Assembly (NCBI RefSeq): GCF_002812955.1
Contig: NZ_PFXK01000009.1
Coordinates: forward strand, 107,100 to 171,099
Length of the DNA stretch: 64,000 nt
Reading direction: 5' to 3'
Source: Vibrio sp. HA2012
GTDB taxonomy: Bacteria; Pseudomonadota; Gammaproteobacteria; Enterobacterales; Vibrionaceae
Made by a program: the position numbers and the translations under genes. A model generated the notes under the pieces. It saw nothing but the letters and a program-made list of their open reading frames with translations, made no database searches and was not told the DNA's origin. Positions 41,132 through 49,982 of the stretch are shown in pieces (the first letter of the stretch is position 1; each line of letters starts with the position of its first letter).

Positions 41132-41659
41132 TTATTTAGAAGGAAAGTGGTCTGGTAACTGAGCTTTTATCCACGTTTGCAACGATAGCAATTGCTGGGC
41201 GTTTTCAGCACAGGTTTGCAAGTTTACTACATCTTCTGCTAAGACTTCGGCATCTCGCTCATAACTTGTAGTGGCTTTGGTGGCACCATCAGAGATGGAG
41301 GCGGGGTACTGAATACCGATCGCTCTATTATGCGCTCGCACTGATTGGGCGCGGATGCGCATCCAGTCAGGATCATTAACAACGCACTGCTTATCACTGT
41401 TCTTTTGAGCATACTTGATCACCTCTTTTTCTATTGTTCGAAATTGAATCCGAATGTCAGGCTTTTGGTTAGCAAGTTTTACAGCCAACTGGAAAGCCTC
41501 GTCTTGTTTTTGTTCTACTCTGTCCCATAGGGCGTTTTGCGCTTTCAGGGCTTTCGCTTCGGTAGTCGTTACTCCGTAGTCATACGAGAAGTAAGCAATA
41601 CCACCAAAAACGGCAGTAACAGCAATCGTTTTAATCAGGGTTAGGTAATTGCTTAACAT
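41132..41659 (-). CDS. Rz-like inner-membrane spanin
   Basis: 175 residues from the ATG at 41657-41659, which has GGGAGAG upstream; ten more codons are open before it. One N-terminal membrane helix (about 8-28) followed by a long charged helical periplasmic part, the i-spanin layout. Joins with the nested o-spanin to fuse inner and outer membranes at lysis. It follows the endolysin. Confidence 0.8.
   Translation of the reverse strand: MLSNYLTLIKTIAVTAVFGGIAYFSYDYGVTTTEAKALKAQNALWDRVEQKQDEAFQLAVKLANQKPDIRIQFRTIEKEVIKYAQKNSDKQCVVNDPDWMRIRAQSVRAHNRAIGIQYPASISDGATKATTSYERDAEVLAEDVVNLQTCAENAQQLLSLQTWIKAQLPDHFPSK
41239..41412 (-). CDS. Rz1-like outer-membrane spanin lipoprotein, nested in Rz
   Basis: 57 residues entirely inside the Rz gene in another frame, from the ATG at 41410-41412. 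It begins MLKRTVISSALLMILTGCAS: a basic start, hydrophobic core and the lipobox LTGC giving a mature N-terminal Cys18, followed by a short proline-rich chain (STPPPSLMVPPKP). AGAGGTG lies at good spacing upstream. This is the classical embedded Rz/Rz1 arrangement. Confidence 0.85.
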   Translation of the reverse strand: MLKRTVISSALLMILTGCASAPNQCERIIERSVFSTPPPSLMVPPKPLQVMSEMPKS

Positions 41660-41661
41660 TG

Positions 41662-42207
41662 TTACTCTCCCGGCCAACCGTTTAGACATACGTCTTGTTC
41701 TTTGTTTCGGCGTTTAGGAATACCTGCACAATGGTTTTTCTCTAGCTGGCAATTTTTACCATTTACAAACACCCATCGTGGATACTCATTGCAAGCACCA
41801 ATATGATCACCCCGGTTAAATTTTTTCAGAAGGGTAGAGCGAGCGAAGTTTCCGGCACCAAGGTTGTAAACAAAACTTACCATCATGTCGTACTCACCTT
41901 GGCTTGGTATTTGGTTGATGTGCTTATTTACCACACGTTCAGCGGTAGCAACGCTTTCAACAAAGGTTTTAGCCGCTTGCTGTTCGGTTATTTTTGTATC
42001 CTTAGTCACGTCTTTTGTATGGCCGAGTCCAACAGTCCATACATTAGCACTACATTGGTAGGATTTAAGGCGGCAACCTTCTTCGTTAGCGATATGGCGT
42101 AAGCCGTTTTCACTGACGCTGAGGTCTGAATCAATGTTGAAAACAATAGCGAGAACAGATACGACAGAGCATGTCGCTGCTTTGATTGCTCGACTCTTTA
42201 TGCTCAT
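41662..42207 (-). CDS. Endolysin, GH24 lysozyme with SAR-type N-terminus
   Basis: 181 residues. The catalytic spacing E-x8-C-x5-T is at Glu43, Cys52 and Thr58, with Cys in place of the usual Asp as in the P21 type. A weakly hydrophobic N-terminal helix (about 8-24) looks like a signal-anchor-release segment, so export may be holin-independent. Cuts peptidoglycan glycan strands at lysis. Confidence 0.88.
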   Translation of the reverse strand: MSIKSRAIKAATCSVVSVLAIVFNIDSDLSVSENGLRHIANEEGCRLKSYQCSANVWTVGLGHTKDVTKDTKITEQQAAKTFVESVATAERVVNKHINQIPSQGEYDMMVSFVYNLGAGNFARSTLLKKFNRGDHIGACNEYPRWVFVNGKNCQLEKNHCAGIPKRRNKEQDVCLNGWPGE

Positions 42208-42446
42208 CCGATATTTCTCTCATGTTCATTTAGTTTTGCCAGTTTCGCTTTATTGAGCTGTATTGCTACTGCATAATGTTTAATGGCCATGATGCCCGAA
42301 ACAATACCAACACAGACCGCTATCAGTTGCGCAATATCATTTACACCGAAACTTAATATAGTTGCACTGATTGATGTGGCTATTTTTTTTAATCCGGCGG
42401 CATCTAAAAACGAAATAATTAACGCTTTTATTCCAATGTCATTCAT
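42204..42446 (-). CDS. Putative holin
   Basis: 80 residues with two hydrophobic stretches (about 6-32 and 37-60) and a charged C-terminus (NKAKLAKLNEHERN). It overlaps the endolysin start by four bases. No specific holin family recognised; size, topology and place support the call. With a SAR endolysin it could be a pinholin. Confidence 0.7.
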   Translation of the reverse strand: MNDIGIKALIISFLDAAGLKKIATSISATILSFGVNDIAQLIAVCVGIVSGIMAIKHYAVAIQLNKAKLAKLNEHERNIG

Positions 42447-42590
42447 TATTTTCTCTCATAGTTTGTAATTAATGCCCCCACTAAGTCAGTGTAATGGAAT
42501 GGTTTATAAAGCGAACTTATGTAGTTTCTACTAAAGGGATATAGAGGTTTGAGATAAAAGAAAACCCAGCACGTGGCTGGGTTATGATGT

Positions 42591-43115
42591 TCAGGAACAT
42601 GGGGCGGCAGGCCATGGATTGTCTTCACGGATTTTTAGATATGCAGCATCGGCCTGCGCTTCGCATTCTGCGGCTTTTGCTTCATCCTTTTCTACCCTGC
42701 GGATCATTTCTGCTTCGTTGTTCAGTCGGTCAACAATCTGAACATAAAGGTTTTCACGGGTGCTATTCACTCGTTGATATTCATCTTCATACTGTGCCTG
42801 TTTGTCAGTTACCCATTCTCCATCTTTCCATACATCAAACTCAGTTTTAGGCTTGTTTAATGTCCAGCCCGATTTAATTTCACCGAGTGCAGTGACAGTT
42901 TTTGTCTCCGATGGGTTAGCCGTGCTGTAGATGATTTTACCGCGGTAGTCCGCAATGTATTGTGTTCCACTCAAATCTTCCATAGCTACAACAGCAAAAC
43001 CTGCTTTTTCCGGAAAAGGCTCAACTAACAGGACATTACGTGGCATATTCCATTTGTCTGTATCTCCTCCGCCGACCACTTCTCGTGTCGTTTTATCAAT
43101 CGTCCAGTATTTCAT
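42591..43115 (-). CDS. Tail fibre assembly protein (Tfa-like)
   Basis: 174 residues. The N-terminal part with GGGDTDKWNMPRNVLLVEPFPEKAGFAVV and the middle GWTLNKPKTEFDVWKDGEWVTD are typical of fibre-assembly chaperones, ending in a coiled coil and PWPAAP. Lies just after the fibre gene. Confidence 0.8.
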   Translation of the reverse strand: MKYWTIDKTTREVVGGGDTDKWNMPRNVLLVEPFPEKAGFAVVAMEDLSGTQYIADYRGKIIYSTANPSETKTVTALGEIKSGWTLNKPKTEFDVWKDGEWVTDKQAQYEDEYQRVNSTRENLYVQIVDRLNNEAEMIRRVEKDEAKAAECEAQADAAYLKIREDNPWPAAPCS

Positions 43116-43118
43116 TTG

Positions 43119-44321
43119 TTAAATCTCCACAAGAATTGGGAATGCTAAGTTGCGAGGGCGGGTTTCAGTTGCGATTCTGGGTGTACCATAGCCGGCATTA
43201 TACGTCCCAGCAGTTTGGGTAGTTGTACTACCAAGATTGCCATTTTGTTTGTCTCCAGTTGAACCACCCACAATAAAAGGATTTGTAGCCAAGTGCTTAT
43301 GTCCCTGGAACGCATCTAATTGCAAACTACTGAACACACGACCTGCATTTATTCCACGTCCCTGATCAAGTACACGGAAGAACTCCCCACCGGTGTCTGG
43401 AAAATCGATCATTGCTGTATCTGTATTAACAAATTCAGGAAATGCCTCTGCTAATCGCCAAAACACGGCTACGGGTACTGAATTACCCAAGACATTCAAT
43501 GTTCCTTCTGGAACGGTTTTACTGAACCAAGGCCAAAGCGGCGTACCCGGGCGCGCTTTCTTTGCTGGAGTCCAATAGAACGAGGCATTATCGTCCGTCC
43601 AACCTACTTGACGATTTGCTTCATCGCCAGGGTCTTTACCACTGAATGGTTCACTGTGGTACGCCTCCCATTCGTAGGTTCTGTTATCGACTCGGGTGTA
43701 ACAGGTGTCTCCTCGATAGTAGATACGATCTGGATCGTATTCTAGTCCTTGCGTTTTTGTTGCTAATGGATATTGAGCATGAGGGCTCTCTTCTGCTTTG
43801 TGAGCCATCATCCTTTCTTTCAATTTTTTAGGCGTAACTATCGTTGTGTCATCACTACCAGCACTAACAAGAGTAGTAGTAGCGATTTTCGCAATACCGG
43901 CTAATGCTTCAGAGGCGTAAGGGGAGCCCTGTAGTTCAACCGTAATATTCTCGATGGTTGATGCGGCCAGATTAAGTGCACACGCTTCAGTGACTATTGT
44001 ATTTTTACGTTTGAACGTTATGACTTCACCATCACGACTATCAACGGCAAACAGAGTACCGTTTTCTAGCCAGTAACCAAGCTCCTTTCCTTCGAATTCT
44101 TCTGTTCCATCCCAGACAGTTTCAAAGTGAAGCTGACCTGGTGCAACAAGTTCACCTCGTGTTATGGCTTTCCTTTGGATCTCATTTTTCAGGGCTGTTT
44201 GGTCTGATGTGGGAATATAGCCTTGCGTGCCAATACTGATGTGGGTAATTTTGTAACTGATACCCAGATCACCCGCTGCAATAGAAGCAGAAATTCCTGC
44301 ATCAGTGATCAGTAAGCTCAT
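43119..44321 (-). CDS. Tail fibre protein
   Basis: 400 residues. N-terminal tail-collar fibre domain (about 1-150: LITDAGISASIAAGDLGISYKITHISIG), then a chitin-binding-like ECP segment (YDPDRIYYRGDTCYTRVDNRTYEW) and a C-terminal Gly/Thr-rich end with GHKHLATNPF. Contacts the host receptor and decides host range. Confidence 0.85.
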   Translation of the reverse strand: MSLLITDAGISASIAAGDLGISYKITHISIGTQGYIPTSDQTALKNEIQRKAITRGELVAPGQLHFETVWDGTEEFEGKELGYWLENGTLFAVDSRDGEVITFKRKNTIVTEACALNLAASTIENITVELQGSPYASEALAGIAKIATTTLVSAGSDDTTIVTPKKLKERMMAHKAEESPHAQYPLATKTQGLEYDPDRIYYRGDTCYTRVDNRTYEWEAYHSEPFSGKDPGDEANRQVGWTDDNASFYWTPAKKARPGTPLWPWFSKTVPEGTLNVLGNSVPVAVFWRLAEAFPEFVNTDTAMIDFPDTGGEFFRVLDQGRGINAGRVFSSLQLDAFQGHKHLATNPFIVGGSTGDKQNGNLGSTTTQTAGTYNAGYGTPRIATETRPRNLAFPILVEI

Positions 44322-44797
44322 TGTAGTACCTCGTATTTATGATAATTTCTTATGTGCCTGCATGTGGCTAATTGATGGTGATAGTTCAGTCTGGAGTTAA
44401 ATATCCAAGCAAATTCTGTATGAGGCAGGCGTTTTTTTTCGAACTCTTCCCAAGCTTTTTTACAACTACTTCTAAAAGCATCGTACATTTCTATGAAAAT
44501 CATATTTGGTACAGCAATATCATCAAAAACTACACCGCCGCTCTTACTTACTGTTTCATTTAACAGGTTCTGATAGTCACGTAGTTTCCAGCCGAATAAA
44601 CTATCGCTGAAATCAGTCAGCAGTGACAACTGAATTTCGTCATGGGTCTGTTTGAAATCAATAGCCATGCCGATTATCAGGTTTGTGAGTTCCTGATTAT
44701 CAACTTCCTGCCAATATTCCCCTTTGGGCAGTAATAATCTAAGCGCATCAGCAAAGTCACCGGCGCTGTATTCAACAATTACACTGGAGGTGTCCAC
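44318..44797 (-). CDS. Baseplate-fibre connector (Mu gp48 / DUF2313 type)
   Basis: 159 residues. DFADALRLLLPKGEYWQEVDNQELTNLI is the YmfQ/DUF2313 pattern. In Mu-like phages this protein links the baseplate wedge to fibres. Overlaps the J-like gene by 19 bases. Confidence 0.82.
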   Translation of the reverse strand: MDTSSVIVEYSAGDFADALRLLLPKGEYWQEVDNQELTNLIIGMAIDFKQTHDEIQLSLLTDFSDSLFGWKLRDYQNLLNETVSKSGGVVFDDIAVPNMIFIEMYDAFRSSCKKAWEEFEKKRLPHTEFAWIFNSRLNYHHQLATCRHIRNYHKYEVLQ

Positions 44798-45825
44798 GCT
44801 ACCTCCCCTAAGACATGAATTTGATTATTGTTAATGGTTATTTCAACCGTGGGGCTTTTCACAATGAAATTGTTCGTTACTGCTGAAACCGCCAATACAA
44901 TTTCGGTCGGTGTGATAGATTCTGGTGTTCGGGTATCATTGTTTATTTTTCCCATCTTGGCTTTGACCATGTTTTCTAATGCGGTGACCACATCATCACG
45001 AACGGCCTGATCTTCGATGCCCTGAATTTCAATATTCAGCATTACATGCTCAGGTAACAGAGCCTTAGGATGGCAACCGGCCAGCCGGTTATTTTCAAAA
45101 GTTTCCTGAACTAAAGTAATGACTTCATTCCCCAATGTTGGGTTATTTCCTCTGGCTCCAATATAGACCTCAACCATGCCGCGCTCAGGTGTGTTATCCT
45201 GTGCCCAAGCATAATCTACATCTGAATGTGCGGAAACAGCCCAAACTTCATAATCTTCAACCTTGCCAATGAGGTCATTTTTCTCAAATGCAACAATGAC
45301 TCTTGCCCGCCAGTGCTCTATTTCTTCAATATCTGCACCACCAGAAAATCCAAGACACTGCACATTGTTGGGGTCAATTCCGCTGAGCCCTTCGTTGAGC
45401 GTTAATTTGGTTCCTGCCGGTAAGTTACTGTTGATCCCGGATGCAAGGGCAACGACTTCGACCGGTGAATCACTGTATTGCTCTTCTGTTGTTTCAAATT
45501 CATTGCCTGTGGCATCTGTGAGTATTCTGCCTTTAGGAATGACTACGGCATCACCGAGCTGAATGAACTGGACAAATCCGCGGGCGAAAGTGGGTAATAA
45601 ACGCGGAGAGTCATGGCGGTTTGCGTGTAAATAAAGCCAAGCTTCTGAACAGGTTTCCGGATGCAGTTGGCGAAATAGCAAGTCCTGATAACCATATTGC
45701 CCATAACTGATACCCGCTATGGCGCAGGCAATAGCGCTGATCGCTGGGGTATTCTGGCCGGTTTGAGCAATCAGTGTTGAACGAGCTCTGTCTATCAGTT
45801 CCTGCAGACTCCGTTGTGTACTCAT
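44779..45825 (-). CDS. Baseplate wedge protein J-like (Mu gp47 type)
   Basis: 348 residues. SLQELIDRARSTLIAQTG, the middle FVQFIQLGDAVVIPKGRILTDATGNEFETTEE and GIEDQAVRDDVVTALENMVKAKMG are typical of the baseplate J family. Confidence 0.9.
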   Translation of the reverse strand: MSTQRSLQELIDRARSTLIAQTGQNTPAISAIACAIAGISYGQYGYQDLLFRQLHPETCSEAWLYLHANRHDSPRLLPTFARGFVQFIQLGDAVVIPKGRILTDATGNEFETTEEQYSDSPVEVVALASGINSNLPAGTKLTLNEGLSGIDPNNVQCLGFSGGADIEEIEHWRARVIVAFEKNDLIGKVEDYEVWAVSAHSDVDYAWAQDNTPERGMVEVYIGARGNNPTLGNEVITLVQETFENNRLAGCHPKALLPEHVMLNIEIQGIEDQAVRDDVVTALENMVKAKMGKINNDTRTPESITPTEIVLAVSAVTNNFIVKSPTVEITINNNQIHVLGEVAWTPPV

Positions 45826-46208
45826 GGCTGCACCTCAAATTTGCTGTTGTCCATCAATGTGATGATGATATTTCTCCCCATCTGATTAGGTTTTTCTTCC
45901 CATACAGATACTTCCACACTTTTGGCGTATCCATCTTCGATTAACCAGGCTAAGGCTGTCTCATAAAAACGTTTCGCAAGGCTTAGTGTCTGGGCGGTCA
46001 GTTTTTCGCGAGTTAGTGTCCAGTCACGGGATCCAACCACGGATAACAATTCATCACTCCAGCTGCCGCCTCGTTCGTTGCTATCCATTCTTGCCCGGTC
46101 ATTCTGAGTGGATTCAGCGTTGTTGTAGATGCTTTGTAAAACGGCATGCCTCATTCCTTCTTTAGATGTCACCGGCGCAGTAATCGCGTTCAGGCTAAAA
46201 TGACTCAT
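45822..46208 (-). CDS. Baseplate protein Mu gp46 type
   Basis: 128 residues with RGGSWSDELLSVVGSRDWTLTREKLT and LAWLIEDGYAKSVEV, the GP46/W-like pattern. Overlaps the neighbouring baseplate genes by four bases at each side. Confidence 0.85.
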   Translation of the reverse strand: MSHFSLNAITAPVTSKEGMRHAVLQSIYNNAESTQNDRARMDSNERGGSWSDELLSVVGSRDWTLTREKLTAQTLSLAKRFYETALAWLIEDGYAKSVEVSVWEEKPNQMGRNIIITLMDNSKFEVQP

Positions 46209-46780
46209 TGTTTGTTAGGCTCCCGGGTGGTTTTTATCTGGCTGTCATCTTCATAATCATGATCATGGGTCTCTACAGTTACGCCACCGAACATGCCTGA
46301 ACTGCCTCCAACACTACCGGCTACATTTAAGTTTCCGCCAATGGATACGTTTCCTGAAAACTCGGAACTTTCAGCTGTCACACTGACTTTGGGTGCTGTC
46401 ACACTGATATCCCCGGCTGCCGTCACGTTGATTTTTGCAGATGAAGTAATCTTGATGCCATTTTTAGTGAAATGAACAAGGTTGCCTTTGTCATCAAGAA
46501 TAGCGACTTCTCCGGGGGCTAATTCAATTTGATGCCGTTCGTCTTCTACGTTGACCGTAAATCCCCGAGCCGTAACACCTCCAATGAAGAGGTTATATGT
46601 TTTGGCACCAACAAGCGGACGACTCATAAATCCATAGTTATGAATTCGCTTGATACGGTCATTGGTTCGGCCAGTTGCTGTTTTGATCTGCAGCATTCCG
46701 GTTTGCGCCCCGGTAACCGTACCGGTTCCAGTGACATTCTTTATTCTGGCCATGAGCCGTTGTTGCTGTTCTTTACGCAT
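46205..46780 (-). CDS. Baseplate spike/assembly protein V (Mu gp45 type)
   Basis: 191 residues. OB-like N-terminal region with YGFMSRPLVGAKTYNLFIGG, a repetitive beta-helix-like part (INVTAAGDISVTAPKVSVTAESSEFSGNVSIGG in segments) and a His-containing tip (ETHDHDYED) that may bind metal. Forms the membrane-puncturing spike. Confidence 0.88.
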   Translation of the reverse strand: MRKEQQQRLMARIKNVTGTGTVTGAQTGMLQIKTATGRTNDRIKRIHNYGFMSRPLVGAKTYNLFIGGVTARGFTVNVEDERHQIELAPGEVAILDDKGNLVHFTKNGIKITSSAKINVTAAGDISVTAPKVSVTAESSEFSGNVSIGGNLNVAGSVGGSSGMFGGVTVETHDHDYEDDSQIKTTREPNKQ

Positions 46781-47717
46781 AGCTCTGTTCCTTAAATGGC
46801 CGGAATAGCTCTACGGACGTGTTTGCTGAGCTTTCGGATACCGATAACCCTAATGCTTTGATAACCAGCATTTCATTGAATTCTTGTTGTTTGTCGATAA
46901 CGCGAATAACCCGGTTCAGTCCATCAATTGTCAGTTCTGGAAATAGCCCGGCAATATTTGTTGATGCCGTCAGGCTTTCTGCAATGGCTAAATCCCGCTC
47001 ATACGTTGCCCGGGATAAGCATGCTTCCGCACTTTGGAGCTGATCGCAGATAATCACCATGGTACGTTGGTTGCTGATCCCTGATGAGGTGATAACGGCG
47101 TTAGCATCATCCCAGGCACCTTGAACTTCTGTTCTGTAAAACTGCTTGTTGAAGGTTCTGGTGATAGAGAGATTTTCAATGTTGTTTCCGGTTTCTAACC
47201 CAATACCTGCAATTGTTGCATGAGCCGTATTTTCTATCGTCAGAACGCCTTTCCGCTCGATAAGCATCAGTCCCTGCTCCCGGATTAGCTGAGCCACGTT
47301 CTCAATAGGTGACTCTGCATTGATCTGAAACTCAGGAACCTGAGATAGTGTTGAATGATTCACCTGACATCTGACATCTAATCCGAATGGTTTTGCTAGC
47401 TTGTGCAGTAGCTTATCAATGGGCTGATCATAAATGGCATCCATTGTGATACGAGAATCAATCATATTGGCGCTTTTTGAGCGACCAGAGATAGAAACCG
47501 TCTGCGAACTGGACTCTGTTGTGGACTGAACCTGATCAACTTGTCCTGTCAAAATAAGCACATCATCAAGACGAAACTCGACCGGTAGCGGCTGGGTAAT
47601 TGTCATCACTGGAATGGTGCAGTTGAAAGTATGTGCCAGCTGTTCGACCGAATAGTTCAGGTCTGCCTTATAAAACGGCACATTGGAGCCATTAATATGC
47701 AATGTTAGTTTTTTCAT
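46773..47717 (-). CDS. Baseplate hub protein (Mu gp44 / P2 GpD-like)
   Basis: 314 residues: LTLHINGSNVPFYKADLNYSVEQLAHTFNCTIP, SGRSKSANMIDSRITMDA and LIREQGLMLIERKGVLTI match the Mu gp44-type hub proteins. Overlaps the spike gene by eight bases. Confidence 0.85.
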   Translation of the reverse strand: MKKLTLHINGSNVPFYKADLNYSVEQLAHTFNCTIPVMTITQPLPVEFRLDDVLILTGQVDQVQSTTESSSQTVSISGRSKSANMIDSRITMDAIYDQPIDKLLHKLAKPFGLDVRCQVNHSTLSQVPEFQINAESPIENVAQLIREQGLMLIERKGVLTIENTAHATIAGIGLETGNNIENLSITRTFNKQFYRTEVQGAWDDANAVITSSGISNQRTMVIICDQLQSAEACLSRATYERDLAIAESLTASTNIAGLFPELTIDGLNRVIRVIDKQQEFNEMLVIKALGLSVSESSANTSVELFRPFKEQSYA

Positions 47718-48907
47718 TACGCATCATCCCTTACGGCAATATCACCCCGGAAAAAGAGAGGATGCTGTAATGCGTTGATTGCAGTAATGATGCTCTCTTT
47801 GGCTCGTTCATCATGAGCAATGACCAGCGCCGGCTTAAATCGTGGATATTGCACGGTTCTATGAGAAGTACTGCCGGTAACAGCTTTGTCGTATTGAGTC
47901 CGGATATTGCTTTTTAGTGCTATTAATGAATCGAAAAGCTCAATGCTTTCTGATGTTGATACCTGAGTTACTTCATTGATGCGGTCGTCCAGCTTACTAA
48001 GTAATGTGGATAAGTCACTTTTGATAATATCCGGTTGTTTTGAAACACTTGTAATATCAAAACGCTCTTCTTTTTCTAATAGTGATAGATCTTTACTCAT
48101 CTTCACTGCGCCGGTGGTCATCAGTACGTTGTAGTGATGGCTTGCTGTATTTGCTTTTACTTGTCCAAGCATCAGTGACTGTGCACTCCGGGAGTTGTCA
48201 ATTGCCTCACTCTCTGAATCGGCTTCTGACTGCACCCCTGAAGCAACAACATCGACAGTGGAACTGAACTGCTCAGAGAATGCATCCGGCGAATTACTTA
48301 AGCTGCTGACGCTGGTAAAAGACTCATTTATCGACTGATTGATGCCTTGTAGTGTTGCATCATCAAGATTCAGCCGGTGCGTAATATCGACCAGCACGTT
48401 TAATGCTTCGGTAAAGTCAGACTGTGTTTGATTAACTTCCGATACATTCATCTCTTTTACTTCAGTGATGAATGATTTGCGGGATATTTTCTCTACATCT
48501 GCAGTCTGTTCTTTGGTTCGAATAATGGTCGCAGTGTTTATGTCTGGCTGTGTGCCTGCCCGGATGAAACTCAGGTTGAGCGTAACGATTCCCCGCTTAG
48601 TGCTGATGTTCTGGGAAAAGGTTTCGTAGATCAGGGGTAACTCACCAAGCCATGGGTGCTCAAGTTCTCCGGTCGGTGACTCTTCAAGGTTAGCAATAAA
48701 CGCATTGGCATCGGACAGCGAACTGCTGCCGACAAACACCACGTCCAATTTAATCGTACGTGCTTTGCTGCCCATCACTCGGATGTGTGGCAGTTGTGCA
48801 TAAGGGATTTCACTGACGTGCAAGCGCTGACCACCATCAATGGCAGTAGCAAGGATGTTGAGCTGATGCCCATTCCATCGACCGTGCTCGTACTGTCGTT
48901 CCCACAT
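47717..48907 (-). CDS. DNA circularisation / tail protein (Mu gp43 type)
   Basis: 396 residues. The N-terminal ~95 residues (HVSEIPYAQLPHIRVMGSKARTIKLDVVFVG..DANAFIANLEE..GELEHPWLGELPL) match the DNA-circulation protein N-terminal family (Mu N). The remainder is helical and low in recognisable motifs. It begins the right late operon; in Mu it follows the tape measure gene directly. Confidence 0.85.
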   Translation of the reverse strand: MWERQYEHGRWNGHQLNILATAIDGGQRLHVSEIPYAQLPHIRVMGSKARTIKLDVVFVGSSSLSDANAFIANLEESPTGELEHPWLGELPLIYETFSQNISTKRGIVTLNLSFIRAGTQPDINTATIIRTKEQTADVEKISRKSFITEVKEMNVSEVNQTQSDFTEALNVLVDITHRLNLDDATLQGINQSINESFTSVSSLSNSPDAFSEQFSSTVDVVASGVQSEADSESEAIDNSRSAQSLMLGQVKANTASHHYNVLMTTGAVKMSKDLSLLEKEERFDITSVSKQPDIIKSDLSTLLSKLDDRINEVTQVSTSESIELFDSLIALKSNIRTQYDKAVTGSTSHRTVQYPRFKPALVIAHDERAKESIITAINALQHPLFFRGDIAVRDDA

Positions 48908-49189
48908 GAGAGACTCACTTCATCGCAATAAAAAATAGAAGATGCAGCAAGCTGAAAGTTTTCAGGTCAAGGGTAGGCGCTCAGGCCTCGTTCGGACTCA
49001 CCCCTCCCTCCGCACTAAAATTCAGCACTGCAATTTTGCGCAATTTGAGGCGCAATTAATTTCGGTAGGATTATTTGAGCACAGCCCTTGTGGGAACTGA
49101 ATCAATGGCTGTTTTAGATTGGGGATATAGAGATTATCCCAGATCGTTTTTTTGCGTTTTTGATCGTTTTTGTGATCTTTCTATTCATC
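48908..49189. other. Intergenic region upstream of the right late operon
   Basis: No gene seen. It should contain the late promoter for the baseplate genes, but no P2-style TGT-N12-ACA activator site could be identified by eye. A GC-rich stretch (48970-49015) and an AT-rich one (49100-49180) are the only notable features. Confidence 0.4.
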
Positions 49190-49217
49190 ATAATAAAGCC
49201 CACTGATTTGTGGGCTT
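49190..49217 (-). terminator. Terminator of hicAB
   Basis: AAGCCCAC/GTGGGCTT inverted repeat with TGATTT loop just past the hicB stop. The T-tract on the minus strand is interrupted, and the stem can also serve as a rightward stop. Confidence 0.6.
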
Positions 49218-49221
49218 GTTC

Positions 49222-49635
49222 TTATGCTGAATGTTGTAGTTCATGAGTTGCTGCTACTTGTAAAAAGTGGCTACGATTTTTATATAAATCAGGGTGAGCT
49301 TTTACTTGTTCATCAATCTTTTTAGATAACAAGTTTGGAAGTGTCACATTTAACTTGCTGGATTTACCTAAGTAAGGCTCAATGTCAACTTCCACAACGG
49401 CCCATGCCCAGCCGATATATTCTTCGTCTTTTTGCCACTCTGATAATGATTTAGCTTGCGGTGGCAATCTGCCCTCTTCGGCTAAATCTTCTAAGTAAAA
49501 ATCGGCAGCTTCTTTTGCGTTGGCCAATGCTTCTTCTAAACTATCACCTGCTGAGAAACATCCTGGCAAATCAGGAAATGCAACGCCGTAAGCGTGCGTA
49601 TCGTCTCCGATTTCAATGGCAATTGGATATAACAT
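49222..49635 (-). CDS. hicB: HicB-family antitoxin
   Basis: 137 residues. N-terminal HicB fold with YGVAFPDLPGCFSAGDSLEEALANAKEA, and a C-terminal ribbon-helix-helix DNA-binding domain (LNVTLPNLLSKKIDEQV). It neutralises HicA and represses the operon. It follows hicA by 62 bases. Confidence 0.92.
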   Translation of the reverse strand: MLYPIAIEIGDDTHAYGVAFPDLPGCFSAGDSLEEALANAKEAADFYLEDLAEEGRLPPQAKSLSEWQKDEEYIGWAWAVVEVDIEPYLGKSSKLNVTLPNLLSKKIDEQVKAHPDLYKNRSHFLQVAATHELQHSA

Positions 49636-49697
49636 AGTGAGTTCCTTGGTTGTTATGTGCTAAGCACGTGAAATATCGTGTGTGCAGTTAAGGGGGC

Positions 49698-49877
49698 TTA
49701 TAGCCCCGCTTGTTTTTTCAGCTTATTGACCAATCCTATTTTTAAATCTTTCTTAGGATGGGGAACAATAATGGGGTCTTTAAAGTCAGGATGTCGAAAT
49801 TTATGATGACTTCCTCTAATACTTTTTAACTCCCATCCGTTCTTTTTCAAAAGCTTGATGAGGTCTGCACTTGTCAC
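49698..49877 (-). CDS. hicA: HicA-family mRNA interferase toxin
   Basis: 59 residues with a GTG start at 49875-49877 (frame verified by hand). It reads TSADLIKLLKKNGWELKSI then RGSHHKF, containing the catalytic His24 in G-S-H, and IIVPHPKKDLKIGL, the canonical double-stranded-RNA-binding-like HicA fold. Toxin-first order is normal for hicAB. Confidence 0.92.
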   Translation of the reverse strand: MTSADLIKLLKKNGWELKSIRGSHHKFRHPDFKDPIIVPHPKKDLKIGLVNKLKKQAGL

Positions 49878-49982
49878 GCTATCTCCTGTTTTGTTTAACT
49901 TGGGGTTATAATAACCCCGTTATTTGTTGCTGTCAATTTTTATAACTCTAATAACTCTTTTTCTTTATTCCGCAAAGTCTTT

